From the NCBI GenBank assembly GCA_020630295.1, contig JAHDBR010000001.1:17106-59712 (forward strand): a stretch of DNA of 42,607 nucleotides, in the 5' to 3' direction. A model generated the notes under the pieces. That model searched no databases, was not told the DNA's origin, and saw only the letters and a program-made list of their open reading frames with translations. Below, one piece after another: positions 6,997-16,342 of this stretch. The stretch comes from Sphingomonadaceae bacterium (GTDB lineage: Bacteria; Pseudomonadota; Alphaproteobacteria; Sphingomonadales; Sphingomonadaceae). The position numbers and the translations under genes are program-made. Within the stretch, counting starts at the first letter, position 1. Each line of letters opens with the position of its first letter.

Positions 6997-9958
6997 TCGG
7001 GCAGGGCCTCAGATTTATTCTATTGCCGCCCATCGGGGCTTTGCAGATGCGCTGGTGTCAGGTTTGGTCCCGCGATACAGCGAGGCGAATTTAGGTCTTG
7101 CGCGTGTAACTTTGCTGCTGCCCAGCACGCGTGCGGTCCGCACTGTCAGTGAAGCCTTTGTGCGGTATTACGGCGCGACTGACCGGCAAGGTATGCTGAT
7201 GCCGCGCATGGCAGTGGTGGGCGATCTGGATCTGGACGAAACTCTGGGCGCGCTACTGGATCCGCTGGCCGCTAACGATATCCCCGCCGCGATTGATCCG
7301 ACAGCGCGCTGGCTGATGCTGGCGAAAATTCTTCCCGATGTAATGGAGCGTTTGGGCCGGGACATACCAAGCGGCGCAACTTTGATGCGGCTGGCGAAGC
7401 AGCACGCTGAAACGATGGACCGGTTGCTGGTCGAAGATGTCTCGCCTGAGACGCTCTGGGAACCAAAGACTTTGCAGGCCATGGAAAGCAACGCGAAGCA
7501 TTGGGAAGAAAACACAAAACTGTTCTACGCGGTGCAGGCTGCATGGCGTGCGGATTTGGCCAGCGCAGGGAAAGTGGACGCAGCGGAACGGCGTAACCGG
7601 CTGTTCGATCTCGCGGCGGACCGTTGGAAAGCAAGCCCGCCCGCGACACCGATTATCGCTGCAGGCGTGACCAGCGCCTCGCCTGCTTTGGCCCGGCTTT
7701 TGCGCGTAGTATCGGAGTTGCCGCAAGGGGCAGTGGTGCTGCCCGATTTTGATTTGCTGATTGATGACGATGTCTGGCAGGAATTGGGCGCGGCGGGCGA
7801 GATAGTGGAGGGTGAGGAAGCTCTCTTTGCCAAAGGGGACGCGGTCACGCATCCGCAATACCATCTCAAACTGCTGCTGAACCGGATGGGCATTGCCCGC
7901 GGTGAGGTCCAGCATTGGCATCGCAAGGGCATGACTGCAGCGAACCCGGACCGGTCGCACGCTATCTCCAGCGTGTTCTTGCCGCCGGAAGCAAGCAAGA
8001 ATTGGGCGGGACTACCCGCTGACAAACGTAGGCTGGCTGGCGTGCGTATTCTGGAAACCGCCAATCCCGAAGCCGAAGCGCAAGCCATCGCATTGCTGGT
8101 CCGCAAGGAATTAGAGCATCCGACGCGGCGCGTAGCGGTTATCACGCCCGATCGCGGATTGGCGCGCCGGGTGGTTCAGCACCTGCGGCGTTGGCATATT
8201 GAGGCTGATGATTCCGCGGGCCGTCCGCTCTCGCAAACGCCCGCCGGGCGTGTCCTGCTACTGCTGGCTGAAACGATTGCGGAACATGCAGCTCCGGTGG
8301 AATTGATGGCGCTGTTGGAACATCCCTTGGTACGTATCCATGCTAATCGCGCCGACTGGCTGCGTAGTGCGCGGAAGTTCGAGAACGCATTGCGCGGCCC
8401 GCGTCCTGCGCCCGGCTTGATACCGCTGCGCGCAATTGCGGACGACGCGGGTGTGAGTGAATGGTTTGCTGAAGTTGAGGCAATTCTCTCTCCGCTGTTA
8501 GAGAATAGCGCGGTCCGGTCGCTCGCTTCGTTGGTCGATGGACTTGTAACCGCAGGCGAGGCTCTGTGCGGTGACGCATTATGGTCCCGTGAGGATGGCC
8601 GTGCTCTCTCCGCTTTCGTCGAGGACCTGCGCTATCATGCAGCAGAGCATGAGACACAGCTGGAACCTGCCGAGTTACACAGTGTGTTGCGTGATGCGAC
8701 GGAAACCATAGCCGTGCGGCCGCCCTATGGGGGCCATTCACGCGTCGCCATTTACGGCCTTCTCGAATCGCGAATGAGCCGCGCGGATGTGGTGATCTGC
8801 GGCGGGCTGAATGAAGGAAGCTGGCCTGCGACGCCAGCCACCGACCCGGTGCTTGCGCCTCAAATTTTGCGCGCTTTGGGTGTTCCGGGTGCAGATTTCC
8901 GTATCGGACTGTCGGCGCATGATTTGGCCGGCGCGCTTGGCGCACCCGAGGTGATCCTGAGCCGCGCCGAACGCGATGCAGAAGGTCCCGCTATTCCGTC
9001 ACGTTTCCTTCTCAGGATCAAGGCTCTGTTGGGGCAGAAACTGAGCAGGAAACATGCTGAGACGGAAATCCTCCAAATTGCGGATGCTCTGGACTTTTCG
9101 GTTCCTGCCGCACGGTATGAAATACCGAAGCCGCGCCCGTCTGCGCAGCAGCGCCGTGAACGGATTAGCGTGACCGCTCTCGACCGGCTCCGCTCCGATC
9201 CATACCAGTTCTACGCCAGCTCGATCCTGAAGCTGTCCGAACTTGACGCCCTCGATGCCGAGCCATCCGCATCTTGGCGCGGGACGGCCGCGCATGAGAT
9301 ATTGGAAAAGTGGCATGGCGGTGACCGTCCAATGTCTGAAATTGCCACTGATGTTCTGGAACAGATGAACGCCCATCCATTGATGCGCGCTCTGTGGCAG
9401 CCGCGGCTAATGAAGGCGCTGGAATGGGTCGAAGATAGTATTGCGGCGTTTGATGGACGTGCCCCCGCTATTTCCGAAGAATGGGGCGAGATCGATGTGC
9501 GCGGCGTCAAGATATTCGGCAAGGTTGACCGGATTGACACAATCGAAGGCGGCGGCTTGGCAATTGTTGATTACAAAACTGGCGCGCCGCCCAGCGGCAA
9601 GGAGGTGCAGGCGGGTTACGCTCTGCAATTGGGCACAATCGGATTGATGGCGGAGCGCGGTGCGTTCGAAAACATCTCCGGAGAAGCAACGAAGTTTGAA
9701 TATTGGTCGCTTGCGAAAAGCGGTAAGAGCGACACTGGTTTTGGTTATGTCAGCAGCCCAGTAAAAGATGGCCGCAATCGGAGCGAGATCGAACCCGAGG
9801 ACTTCCTGCCAAAGGTCAAAGCGGATCTGGATGATGCCTTAGACCGCTGGATATTGGGCGATGAACCATTCGAAGCGCGGCTGAATCCCGATGCGAAAGT
9901 ATTCACGACCTATGACCAATTGATGCGATTGGAAGAATGGATGGGGCGGGAAGAATGA
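6989..9958 (+). CDS. addB: Double-strand break repair protein AddB
   Basis: AddB partners AddA in the helicase-nuclease that resects double-strand ends and loads RecA. The 989-residue protein has an inactive helicase-like N-terminal half (LLLPSTRAVRTVSEAF, without a GKT P-loop) and a C-terminal RecB-type nuclease with GTAAHEILEKW, GKVDRID and VDYKTG. Only two Cys are present (in ALCGD and VICGG), so the four-Cys iron-sulfur cluster of Bacillus AddB is absent; where its first Cys would sit the sequence reads SDPYQFYASSIL. The GTG start lies inside the last codons of murU; the stop overlaps addA (ATGA). The identity is firm from the partner gene and nuclease motifs. Confidence 0.93.
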   Translation: MGDRAGPQIYSIAAHRGFADALVSGLVPRYSEANLGLARVTLLLPSTRAVRTVSEAFVRYYGATDRQGMLMPRMAVVGDLDLDETLGALLDPLAANDIPAAIDPTARWLMLAKILPDVMERLGRDIPSGATLMRLAKQHAETMDRLLVEDVSPETLWEPKTLQAMESNAKHWEENTKLFYAVQAAWRADLASAGKVDAAERRNRLFDLAADRWKASPPATPIIAAGVTSASPALARLLRVVSELPQGAVVLPDFDLLIDDDVWQELGAAGEIVEGEEALFAKGDAVTHPQYHLKLLLNRMGIARGEVQHWHRKGMTAANPDRSHAISSVFLPPEASKNWAGLPADKRRLAGVRILETANPEAEAQAIALLVRKELEHPTRRVAVITPDRGLARRVVQHLRRWHIEADDSAGRPLSQTPAGRVLLLLAETIAEHAAPVELMALLEHPLVRIHANRADWLRSARKFENALRGPRPAPGLIPLRAIADDAGVSEWFAEVEAILSPLLENSAVRSLASLVDGLVTAGEALCGDALWSREDGRALSAFVEDLRYHAAEHETQLEPAELHSVLRDATETIAVRPPYGGHSRVAIYGLLESRMSRADVVICGGLNEGSWPATPATDPVLAPQILRALGVPGADFRIGLSAHDLAGALGAPEVILSRAERDAEGPAIPSRFLLRIKALLGQKLSRKHAETEILQIADALDFSVPAARYEIPKPRPSAQQRRERISVTALDRLRSDPYQFYASSILKLSELDALDAEPSASWRGTAAHEILEKWHGGDRPMSEIATDVLEQMNAHPLMRALWQPRLMKALEWVEDSIAAFDGRAPAISEEWGEIDVRGVKIFGKVDRIDTIEGGGLAIVDYKTGAPPSGKEVQAGYALQLGTIGLMAERGAFENISGEATKFEYWSLAKSGKSDTGFGYVSSPVKDGRNRSEIEPEDFLPKVKADLDDALDRWILGDEPFEARLNPDAKVFTTYDQLMRLEEWMGREE

Positions 9959-12900
9959 GCGGCAAAGTCTTCCCGTTACAGGATAATCAGGCGCTTGCCG
10001 TGGACCCGCGCGACAGCGTGTGGCTGTCTGCATCTGCGGGGACGGGCAAGACACAGGTGCTATCCGCGCGCGTGTTGCGATTGCTCCTGCGCAAGGATGT
10101 CGACCCTTCGCAAATATTGTGCCTGACGTTCACGAAGGCGGGGGCGGCCGAAATGGCCACGCGCGTGAACGAGGTGCTGGCCAACTGGGTGCGCATGAAA
10201 CCCACTGCATTGGCAGCTGATTTGCGTGCCATTGGTGCGCCTGTTGACGATGCGACGCAAAGCCGCGCGCGGAGCCTGTTCGCCAGCGTGCTGGATTGTC
10301 CCGGCGGCGGCTTGCGAATTGATACCATCCACGCCTTTGCCCAGTGGCTTCTCGCCGCGTTTCCAGAGGAAGCAGGGCTGGCCCCCGGCACCAAAGCGAT
10401 GGAAGACCGCGAACGCGATATTCTGGCGCATGAGGTGTTGGCGGAGATGCTCGTCGAGTGGGAAAAGGGCGGCGATACGCAATTGCTGGATGCCCTTGCA
10501 TTGCTGAGCATTCGAATGGGGCCTGACGACGCAAAGGCCTGGCTCATGCGCTGCGCAGAAGCGCGCGAGGTGTGGTTCGGGCCTGCGGGGTGGCCGGATG
10601 ATCTGGCCGGCCGCGCGAATAGATTGCTTGGGCTGAAATCGGATGCCGGTCCGGACGATCTGGCAGAATTGTGCAGCGATGCGCAGTTTGATAGTGAATC
10701 GTTGCGCCTTTGCGCATCCATTAATGCACAGTGGAGCGCCAAAACCGGCCAAACATCGGCGAATGCCTGCGCCGAATGGTTGGCCGCAGCGCCTCCTGAA
10801 CGGGCGGCGCAGCTGGACGATCTGTTCAAAGCGCTTTTCACTCAGAAAAATGCGCCACGCGGCTTGAGTTCGCTTCAAAAAATTGACCCGTCCTACGAAG
10901 AAATCGCAGCCAGAGTGCTTGCTTCGATCGACCGCGTTGCAGAGCTGCAGCGCAGGCTCGATTTTGCTGAGTGGTTCGTGCCCGCCTTGCGGATAGGCAG
11001 GCGTTTTGCGTTGCGCTGGGACGAGGCAAAGAAACGTGAGGGTTTGATTGATTTTGATGATCAGATCAGGCGCGCTGCGTCGCTGCTGTCCCGGTCAGAA
11101 TTATCCGATTGGATTCGCTTCAAGCTGGACCGGCATTTTGACCATATTCTGATCGATGAAGCGCAGGACACAAACGAAGCGCAGTGGTCAATTATCAATG
11201 CGCTGACAGACGACTATTTCGCTGGTGAAGGGCAGCGCGGTGACAAGCTGCGGACAGTTTTCGTAGTTGGCGATTACAAGCAGGCAATTTTCCGCTTCCA
11301 AGGCACAAGTCCTGAAAATTTCGACCATGCGCGGCTGCAATTCAAGAAGGCGATGAAGGATGCTGCCGACAACGCCCGTGCATTGCGCGGCGGCCCGCAA
11401 TTGCGCGAATTGCAGGACCTCGACCTCGGACGGTCCTACCGTACTGCGCAGCCGATTCTGGATTTTGTCGATGCAGCAATAGCGGGGATTGGATCACAAG
11501 AATTTGGTCTGAAGAAAGAAGCGGAAAAGCACGTCGGTTTCAAGAATCCGGCTCAGGTGGCTTTGTGGGACCCGATCCTGCCCGTACCCGACGACGATAC
11601 CGATAGTGATTCCAGCGAGACATGGATTTCGGAACCCGAGCGGCGGATGGCTGACAGGATTGCGGATCAAGTCGATCAATGGCTGCGCGAGGGATATCCG
11701 CTCGTCAAAGACCCGGACAATCCGCGCAATGCGGGACCGGGTGACATTATGGTTCTGGTGCGCAAACGCAAAGAATTGGCCGGACTGATCGTGGCGCGTT
11801 TATATGCAAAGGGAATTCCCGTCGCAGGTGTTGACCGGTTGCGGCTAGGTGAACCGCTTGCGGTCAAGGATTTGATGGCTGCCATGCGCTTTGCTGCGCA
11901 ACCGCTTGACGATATGAGCCTGGCGAACCTGCTTGTTTCGCCGTTAATAGGTTGGTCGCAAGATGATCTGCTCCAACACGGCTATCGCGAGAAGAATGTC
12001 AGGCTGTGGGACCATATTCGCGGGAGCGGTGAAGCTCTGACGAAAAGCACCGCTGATAAGCTGCGTGATTTGCTGCGGCTTGCGGATTACGAGCCGCCGC
12101 AAGCTCTGCTGCATTGGATGCTGGTGGGGCCGTGGCGAGGGCGGCAATCTCTGATCGCCCGGCTAGGGCGTGAGGCGAATGATCCGATTGACGAGCTTTT
12201 GAATGCCGCGCTCAATTATTCGGCATCCCACACGCCAAGCTTGCAAGGCTTCATCCGGTGGTTTGATGCGGGTGAAACAGACCTGAAGCGCGAAGCGGGT
12301 GCCAGCGATGGTTTGGTGCGGGTTATGACGGTTCACGGCTCCAAGGGTTTGCAATCGCCCATCGTCATTCTGGCCGATGCCACCGGTAATCCGGATCGTG
12401 CAAAGAAGCGGGGCGTATCTTTGCAAGAACCCGCCCTCGATGCCGAAGATGCGCAGGCCGCGCTCAGCGTTCCCGTCCCGTATTTGTCACAGGGCGAGTC
12501 GATAGAGCCGGTTACCGCAGCTGAGGAGGTCAATGCGGCCGAGGAGCGTCAGGAGCATTGGCGGCTGCTCTATGTCGCGATGACCCGCGCTGAGGAGGCT
12601 TTGTTTATCGGCGGTGCGCTGGGCAAGAGCGAGAAAGAAGTCGCACCGGACAGCTGGTATGCCCGGCTCGCGCAGTTAATGCCCAAAGAGGCTCAAGAAG
12701 ACTCTATTTTCAAAGGAAAGCGGGTTTGGGGAATGCGCGCGGCAGACGTCGCCGCGCCGACGTGGGGGCAAATACGCGGCGGCGATCAGGGGGATTCTCC
12801 TTCTCCACCGCCGCAGCTTCCCCAATGGGCAGAAACACCCATTGGCCCCGAACCGCGACCACCTCGTCCGCTCGCGCCTTCTTCCGCAGGTGACCAACAC

Positions 12901-13476
12901 GGAGCGCAGCCACCCTCATCTGCCGAAGCGGGCAGGGATGCGGCACGCCGGGGCGTTCTGATCCACAGCTTGCTCGAAAGATTACCGGAAGTGGTAGCCG
13001 AAGATCGTAAGAGCAGGGCAGCGGCTTGGCTGCAGAAACACGCGGCTGATATGTCTGACCATGCTCGCGCAGAGATGCTGGATGCCGCATTGCAAGTGCT
13101 GGAATCCCCAGACTTTGCGGCCATCTTTTCTCCCGATGCGTTGGCCGAGATTCCATTGGCAGCCACTGTCGACGGGCGAGTCATCACCGGTATTGCGGAC
13201 CGGTTACTGGTCACAGACGAGGCAGTAACCGTTGTCGATTTCAAGACGACCATGCGGCCGCCCGCTTCGCTCGAGGACATTCCGGCGACTACACTCGGAC
13301 AGATGGCCGCCTACGCAGCGGCATTGGCGGTGATTTATCCGGACAAGGCGGTGAAAGCGGCTGTTCTCTATACACATACGCCGCAATTGATCGCGATTCC
13401 GGAGGAAAAACTGGCGGCCTACAAATCTCAGTTGTCCACAAGGCAGGAAAGCTTTCCGCTTACAGCCGTTGAGTGA
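9955..13476 (+). CDS. addA: Double-strand break repair helicase AddA
   Basis: AddA is the UvrD-like motor and second nuclease of the AddAB complex. The 1173-residue protein shows Walker A SASAGTGKT (Lys32), motif Ia FTKAGAAEMA, Walker B LIDEAQDTNEAQW, GDYKQAIFRFQG, the VMTVHGSKGLQ motif, and LLYVAMTRAEE. The C-terminal nuclease has RGVLIHSLLERLP and VVDFKTT. The ATG at 9955 overlaps the addB stop; a possible start six codons earlier has no support. A Pro/Ser-rich linker around residues 935-995 separates helicase and nuclease. trxA follows after 47 bases. Confidence 0.95.
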   Translation: MSGKVFPLQDNQALAVDPRDSVWLSASAGTGKTQVLSARVLRLLLRKDVDPSQILCLTFTKAGAAEMATRVNEVLANWVRMKPTALAADLRAIGAPVDDATQSRARSLFASVLDCPGGGLRIDTIHAFAQWLLAAFPEEAGLAPGTKAMEDRERDILAHEVLAEMLVEWEKGGDTQLLDALALLSIRMGPDDAKAWLMRCAEAREVWFGPAGWPDDLAGRANRLLGLKSDAGPDDLAELCSDAQFDSESLRLCASINAQWSAKTGQTSANACAEWLAAAPPERAAQLDDLFKALFTQKNAPRGLSSLQKIDPSYEEIAARVLASIDRVAELQRRLDFAEWFVPALRIGRRFALRWDEAKKREGLIDFDDQIRRAASLLSRSELSDWIRFKLDRHFDHILIDEAQDTNEAQWSIINALTDDYFAGEGQRGDKLRTVFVVGDYKQAIFRFQGTSPENFDHARLQFKKAMKDAADNARALRGGPQLRELQDLDLGRSYRTAQPILDFVDAAIAGIGSQEFGLKKEAEKHVGFKNPAQVALWDPILPVPDDDTDSDSSETWISEPERRMADRIADQVDQWLREGYPLVKDPDNPRNAGPGDIMVLVRKRKELAGLIVARLYAKGIPVAGVDRLRLGEPLAVKDLMAAMRFAAQPLDDMSLANLLVSPLIGWSQDDLLQHGYREKNVRLWDHIRGSGEALTKSTADKLRDLLRLADYEPPQALLHWMLVGPWRGRQSLIARLGREANDPIDELLNAALNYSASHTPSLQGFIRWFDAGETDLKREAGASDGLVRVMTVHGSKGLQSPIVILADATGNPDRAKKRGVSLQEPALDAEDAQAALSVPVPYLSQGESIEPVTAAEEVNAAEERQEHWRLLYVAMTRAEEALFIGGALGKSEKEVAPDSWYARLAQLMPKEAQEDSIFKGKRVWGMRAADVAAPTWGQIRGGDQGDSPSPPPQLPQWAETPIGPEPRPPRPLAPSSAGDQHGAQPPSSAEAGRDAARRGVLIHSLLERLPEVVAEDRKSRAAAWLQKHAADMSDHARAEMLDAALQVLESPDFAAIFSPDALAEIPLAATVDGRVITGIADRLLVTDEAVTVVDFKTTMRPPASLEDIPATTLGQMAAYAAALAVIYPDKAVKAAVLYTHTPQLIAIPEEKLAAYKSQLSTRQESFPLTAVE

Positions 13477-13523
13477 TCTGAAATCGCACCTAGATAGAGT
13501 GCATACAGAATAGGAGAATTCCC

Positions 13524-13844
13524 ATGGCGACCATCAACGTCACCGATGACAGTTTCAAAGCCGACGTACTCGAAGCCGATAAGCCTGTGCTGGTCGACTT
13601 CTGGGCGGAGTGGTGCGGACCGTGCAAGATGATCGGCCCATCACTCGAAGAAATCAGCGACGAATTGTCCGATCAAGTGACCATCGCCAAGATGGACATT
13701 ATGGAAAATACCGGCATTCCCGGTGAAATCGGCGTGCAGTCGATTCCGCTGATGATCTTGTTCAAAGATGGCAAGCCGGTTGCGCAAAAATTAGGTGCGG
13801 CGCCAAAAAGCCAGCTCAAGAGCTGGATTGAAAGCGAACTCTAA
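13524..13844 (+). CDS. trxA: Thioredoxin
   Basis: This small cytoplasmic dithiol oxidoreductase donates electrons to reductases and peroxiredoxins. It has 106 residues, a classic thioredoxin fold and the active site WAEWCGPCK (Cys31, Cys34), with the cis-Pro in VQSIPLM. AGGAGA sits at good spacing before the ATG. It follows addA after 47 bases, an arrangement common in alphaproteobacteria, and may have its own promoter. Its TAA stop overlaps the TAG stop of the convergent phosphatase gene. Confidence 0.96.
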   Translation: MATINVTDDSFKADVLEADKPVLVDFWAEWCGPCKMIGPSLEEISDELSDQVTIAKMDIMENTGIPGEIGVQSIPLMILFKDGKPVAQKLGAAPKSQLKSWIESEL

Positions 13845-14665
13845 CCCGCCGGCTCATCAAGTTTGGCAATTCGTTCGGCCAGCTCGTTCCATAGGGATGG
13901 GCTGGCCGCGCCAATTAGGCCGGGGCGATCCCATTCGTCGACGCGGTATTCGCTCCCATCATTGCGCGCGACTTTCCCGCCAGCTTCATTGAGCCACAAT
14001 ACACCAGCGGCGTGATCCCACGGCAAAGTGCGCTGGAAGATCGTCACGTCATTAATGCCAAGCGCCAGACGCGGATATTGTTCTGCAGCACAGCGCGGAA
14101 TATCGACCAAAGTGTAATGCGGCGCGATGTGTTGCTGCATCTGCTCGCGCAAACCGTCCTTCATGAAGAGTGTGGATATGCCGGCCACGGGCGGGCTCTG
14201 GCCCGTAGGTTTCGCAGAAACGGGGGCGCCATCAATATAGGCACCTTCATCCCGAAACGCGTGACAAAAACGGTCCTGTAGTGGATCGTAGATCCAGCCT
14301 GCTTGCGTGATGCCCCCGTCGCAAAGTGCAATCAGAATTCCGAATGGCGGGTTGCCGCTGGCGAAGTTGCCGGTCCCGTCAATCGGGTCGATGATCCAAC
14401 ATTGCTTTGACAGACCGTCGAGCACGGTCGCGTCGGCGTCGCTGGCTTCCTCTCCGACGATGGCAAGACCGGGGATTATCTTCTCCAGCCCTTCTGCCAG
14501 TAGCACTTCCGATTCACGATCAGCTACCGTCACCAATTCGTTTTTGCCCTTATCCGCGATCTCGCTGCTTTCGAGATTGCGGAAGCGCGGTAAGATCGCC
14601 GTTTCGGAAACATGGACGAGAAGCTCTCTCATCGCTGCGTTCAGTGAAGGTGTCAGGTGTTTCAT
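13841..14665 (-). CDS. Inositol monophosphatase family protein
   Basis: This 274-residue member of the metal-dependent, lithium-sensitive phosphatase family has GEEAS (first metal-binding Glu), WIIDPIDGTGNFASG (the two Asp and Thr of the metal site) and LPWDHAAGVLWLNEAGG near the C-terminus. Family substrates include inositol 1-phosphate, histidinol phosphate and adenosine 3',5'-bisphosphate. Placement behind argJ does not settle the substrate, though HisN-type histidinol-phosphatases belong to the same family and would fit an amino-acid context. The ATG overlaps the argJ stop (ATGA), so the two are co-translated. The stop is shared with trxA on the other strand. Confidence 0.88.
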   Translation of the reverse strand: MKHLTPSLNAAMRELLVHVSETAILPRFRNLESSEIADKGKNELVTVADRESEVLLAEGLEKIIPGLAIVGEEASDADATVLDGLSKQCWIIDPIDGTGNFASGNPPFGILIALCDGGITQAGWIYDPLQDRFCHAFRDEGAYIDGAPVSAKPTGQSPPVAGISTLFMKDGLREQMQQHIAPHYTLVDIPRCAAEQYPRLALGINDVTIFQRTLPWDHAAGVLWLNEAGGKVARNDGSEYRVDEWDRPGLIGAASPSLWNELAERIAKLDEPAG

Positions 14666-15888
14666 GAGCGATAATCCGCATTGATAGAGATATAGCCATG
14701 GGTCAGATCACACGTCCAAACCTTGGCCCGGCCTGAACCTATCCCCAAATCGACTTCTATCGTGACTTCTTTGCCGGAAAGGTGCCGGGCAACCGGCGCT
14801 TCGTCATAATCAGGCACCGGCTGGCCGTCACGGGCCGCCCAGATGCCGCCAAAACCGATCGACAATCTGTCGCGATCTGCCGGTTCACCAGCTTTTCCGA
14901 CGGCCATGACGACGCGGCCCCAATTGGCATCCTCGCCAGCGATAGCCGTTTTTACGAGCGGAGAATTGGCGATGGAAAGGCCAATCCGGCGCGCGCTCTC
15001 ATCGCTCTGTGCACCGGTAACAGCTACTTCGATAAACTTCTGCGCGCCTTCGCCGTCCTTTACGACCAGTTTGGCCAATTGAAGGCACACGTCATTAATC
15101 GCAGCCGCAAACGCATCTGCGCCGGGATCATCAAAGGATGATAGCGGCGCATTTCCCGCCTTTCCGGTCGCAAAGGCCAGTACTGTGTCGCTGGTGGAAG
15201 TGTCGCTATCGACAGTTATGCACGAGAAGCTGCGCGCATTCGCTGCGCTAAGCACCGATTGCAAGAATGCCGGTTCCACCGCTGCGTCGGTGAACAGGTA
15301 GCCCAGCATCGTCGCCATATCCGGCGCGATCATCCCGCTACCTTTGACAATGGCGCTGACTTCTATCCGCGTGTCGCCGACCATTGCGGAGGCCGTAGCG
15401 CCTTTTGCAAAAGTGTCAGTGGTGGCGATGGTGTTAGCGGCCTCTTCCCAAGATACAGATGGGGCGCTGATCACAGCGGCGACCCCCGCACGGGCTTTAT
15501 CTTTGGGCAGCGGAACCCCGATGACGCCGGTGGAGGACACAAACACCTCATCGCGTTTACATTTTAGCGCCTCTGCAACTTGATCCATAATTTGCTCGAC
15601 CGCTTCCCGCCCGCGGTAGCCTGTGAACGCATTCGAATTTCCTGCGTTCACGATTAACGCGCGGGCAGTTCCCCGGCTAAGCTGTGCGCGTCCAATTTCC
15701 ACTTCGCTTGATGGGCACGCGCTCTGCGTGAATACGCCAGCGACTGAGGTTCCCTCTGCCAGTTCGACAAGGGTTAGGTCGGCACGTTCCCAATCACGGT
15801 AACCGGCGCGTGCGGTTCGCACGGTCACACCAGAGATGTCGGGCATTTGCGGAAAAGGCTCTGCTAGCGGGGAGGGGTCAATCTGCAT
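14662..15888 (-). CDS. argJ: Bifunctional ornithine acetyltransferase / N-acetylglutamate synthase ArgJ
   Basis: ArgJ moves the acetyl group from N-acetylornithine to glutamate in the cyclic arginine pathway; bifunctional forms can also use acetyl-CoA. The precursor self-cleaves between Ala and Thr in KGSGMIAPDMATML, with Thr193 becoming the nucleophile of the beta chain. Other family blocks are NAGNSNAFTG and VFVSSTGVIGVPLP, and near the end ANWGRVVMAVGKAG. I chose the ATG at 15888 (MQIDPSPLAEPF), giving 408 residues, close to the family length. A GTG at 15939 would add 17 residues that look unrelated; neither start has a clear ribosome-binding site. The inositol phosphatase gene follows with an ATGA overlap. 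Confidence 0.93.
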   Translation of the reverse strand: MQIDPSPLAEPFPQMPDISGVTVRTARAGYRDWERADLTLVELAEGTSVAGVFTQSACPSSEVEIGRAQLSRGTARALIVNAGNSNAFTGYRGREAVEQIMDQVAEALKCKRDEVFVSSTGVIGVPLPKDKARAGVAAVISAPSVSWEEAANTIATTDTFAKGATASAMVGDTRIEVSAIVKGSGMIAPDMATMLGYLFTDAAVEPAFLQSVLSAANARSFSCITVDSDTSTSDTVLAFATGKAGNAPLSSFDDPGADAFAAAINDVCLQLAKLVVKDGEGAQKFIEVAVTGAQSDESARRIGLSIANSPLVKTAIAGEDANWGRVVMAVGKAGEPADRDRLSIGFGGIWAARDGQPVPDYDEAPVARHLSGKEVTIEVDLGIGSGRAKVWTCDLTHGYISINADYRS

Positions 15889-15950
15889 AATTGCGTGACT
15901 TAGTGGCGCGACGGTGAGGCCGCAATCGTGAAGCGCCACATTTCTGAAGG

Positions 15951-15979
15951 TGGACTAATCAGCGGACCATTCCTATAAC
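15951..15979 (+). promoter_or_regulatory. Promoter of the small secreted protein gene, likely leaderless
   Basis: TGGACT (15951-15956), a 17-base spacer and TATAAC (15974-15979, 5 of 6 to the -10 consensus) lie so that initiation about 7 bases downstream would fall on the A of the ATG at 15986. No ribosome-binding site lies between. This predicts a leaderless transcript. Confidence 0.45.
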
Positions 15980-15985
15980 TGCAAT

Positions 15986-16252
15986 ATGCGACGTATTTTC
16001 GCCATTCTTGCTTTGTTTACCGGGCTCGCCGCAGTGGGCGCGCCGGTCAATGCTGCGGTGATGGGCGAAGTATGCCAGCAAGTCTCCAACGAAACCGATA
16101 CTCAAACGCGCAAGGCTTCGCCGTGCAAATGCGAAGAGGATCGGCGCACCGTACCTTGCAAAGCCAATACTCCGCAGCGCCCGAAATCGCGTGCGACTGT
16201 TGTGATATTTATCCCCACCGTACAATTCGGGGCGGATCGCGCATTCGAGTAG
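15986..16252 (+). CDS. Small secreted Cys-containing hypothetical protein
   Basis: This 88-residue protein begins with a clear Sec signal peptide (MRRIFAILALFTGLAAVGAP, predicted cut after PVNA). The mature part of about 65 residues holds four Cys (in GEVCQQ, SPCKCEED and VPCKAN), basic residues, and a hydrophobic patch VVIFIPTVQF near the end. The four Cys could form two disulfides in the periplasm. I do not recognise a named family. It lies between argJ (divergent) and secA (90 bases downstream, same strand). Confidence that it is expressed rests on the signal peptide and the well-placed promoter; the absence of a ribosome-binding site is explained if the mRNA is leaderless. Confidence 0.65.
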   Translation: MRRIFAILALFTGLAAVGAPVNAAVMGEVCQQVSNETDTQTRKASPCKCEEDRRTVPCKANTPQRPKSRATVVIFIPTVQFGADRAFE

Positions 16253-16342
16253 GGCGTGGGCCGCTACCTACAGTTTTCAACCGCTTTTGACGCCGCGCGC
16301 AGAGCGGACTTCCTACATTTTGTCTCTTGAAAGACTCTCTCC

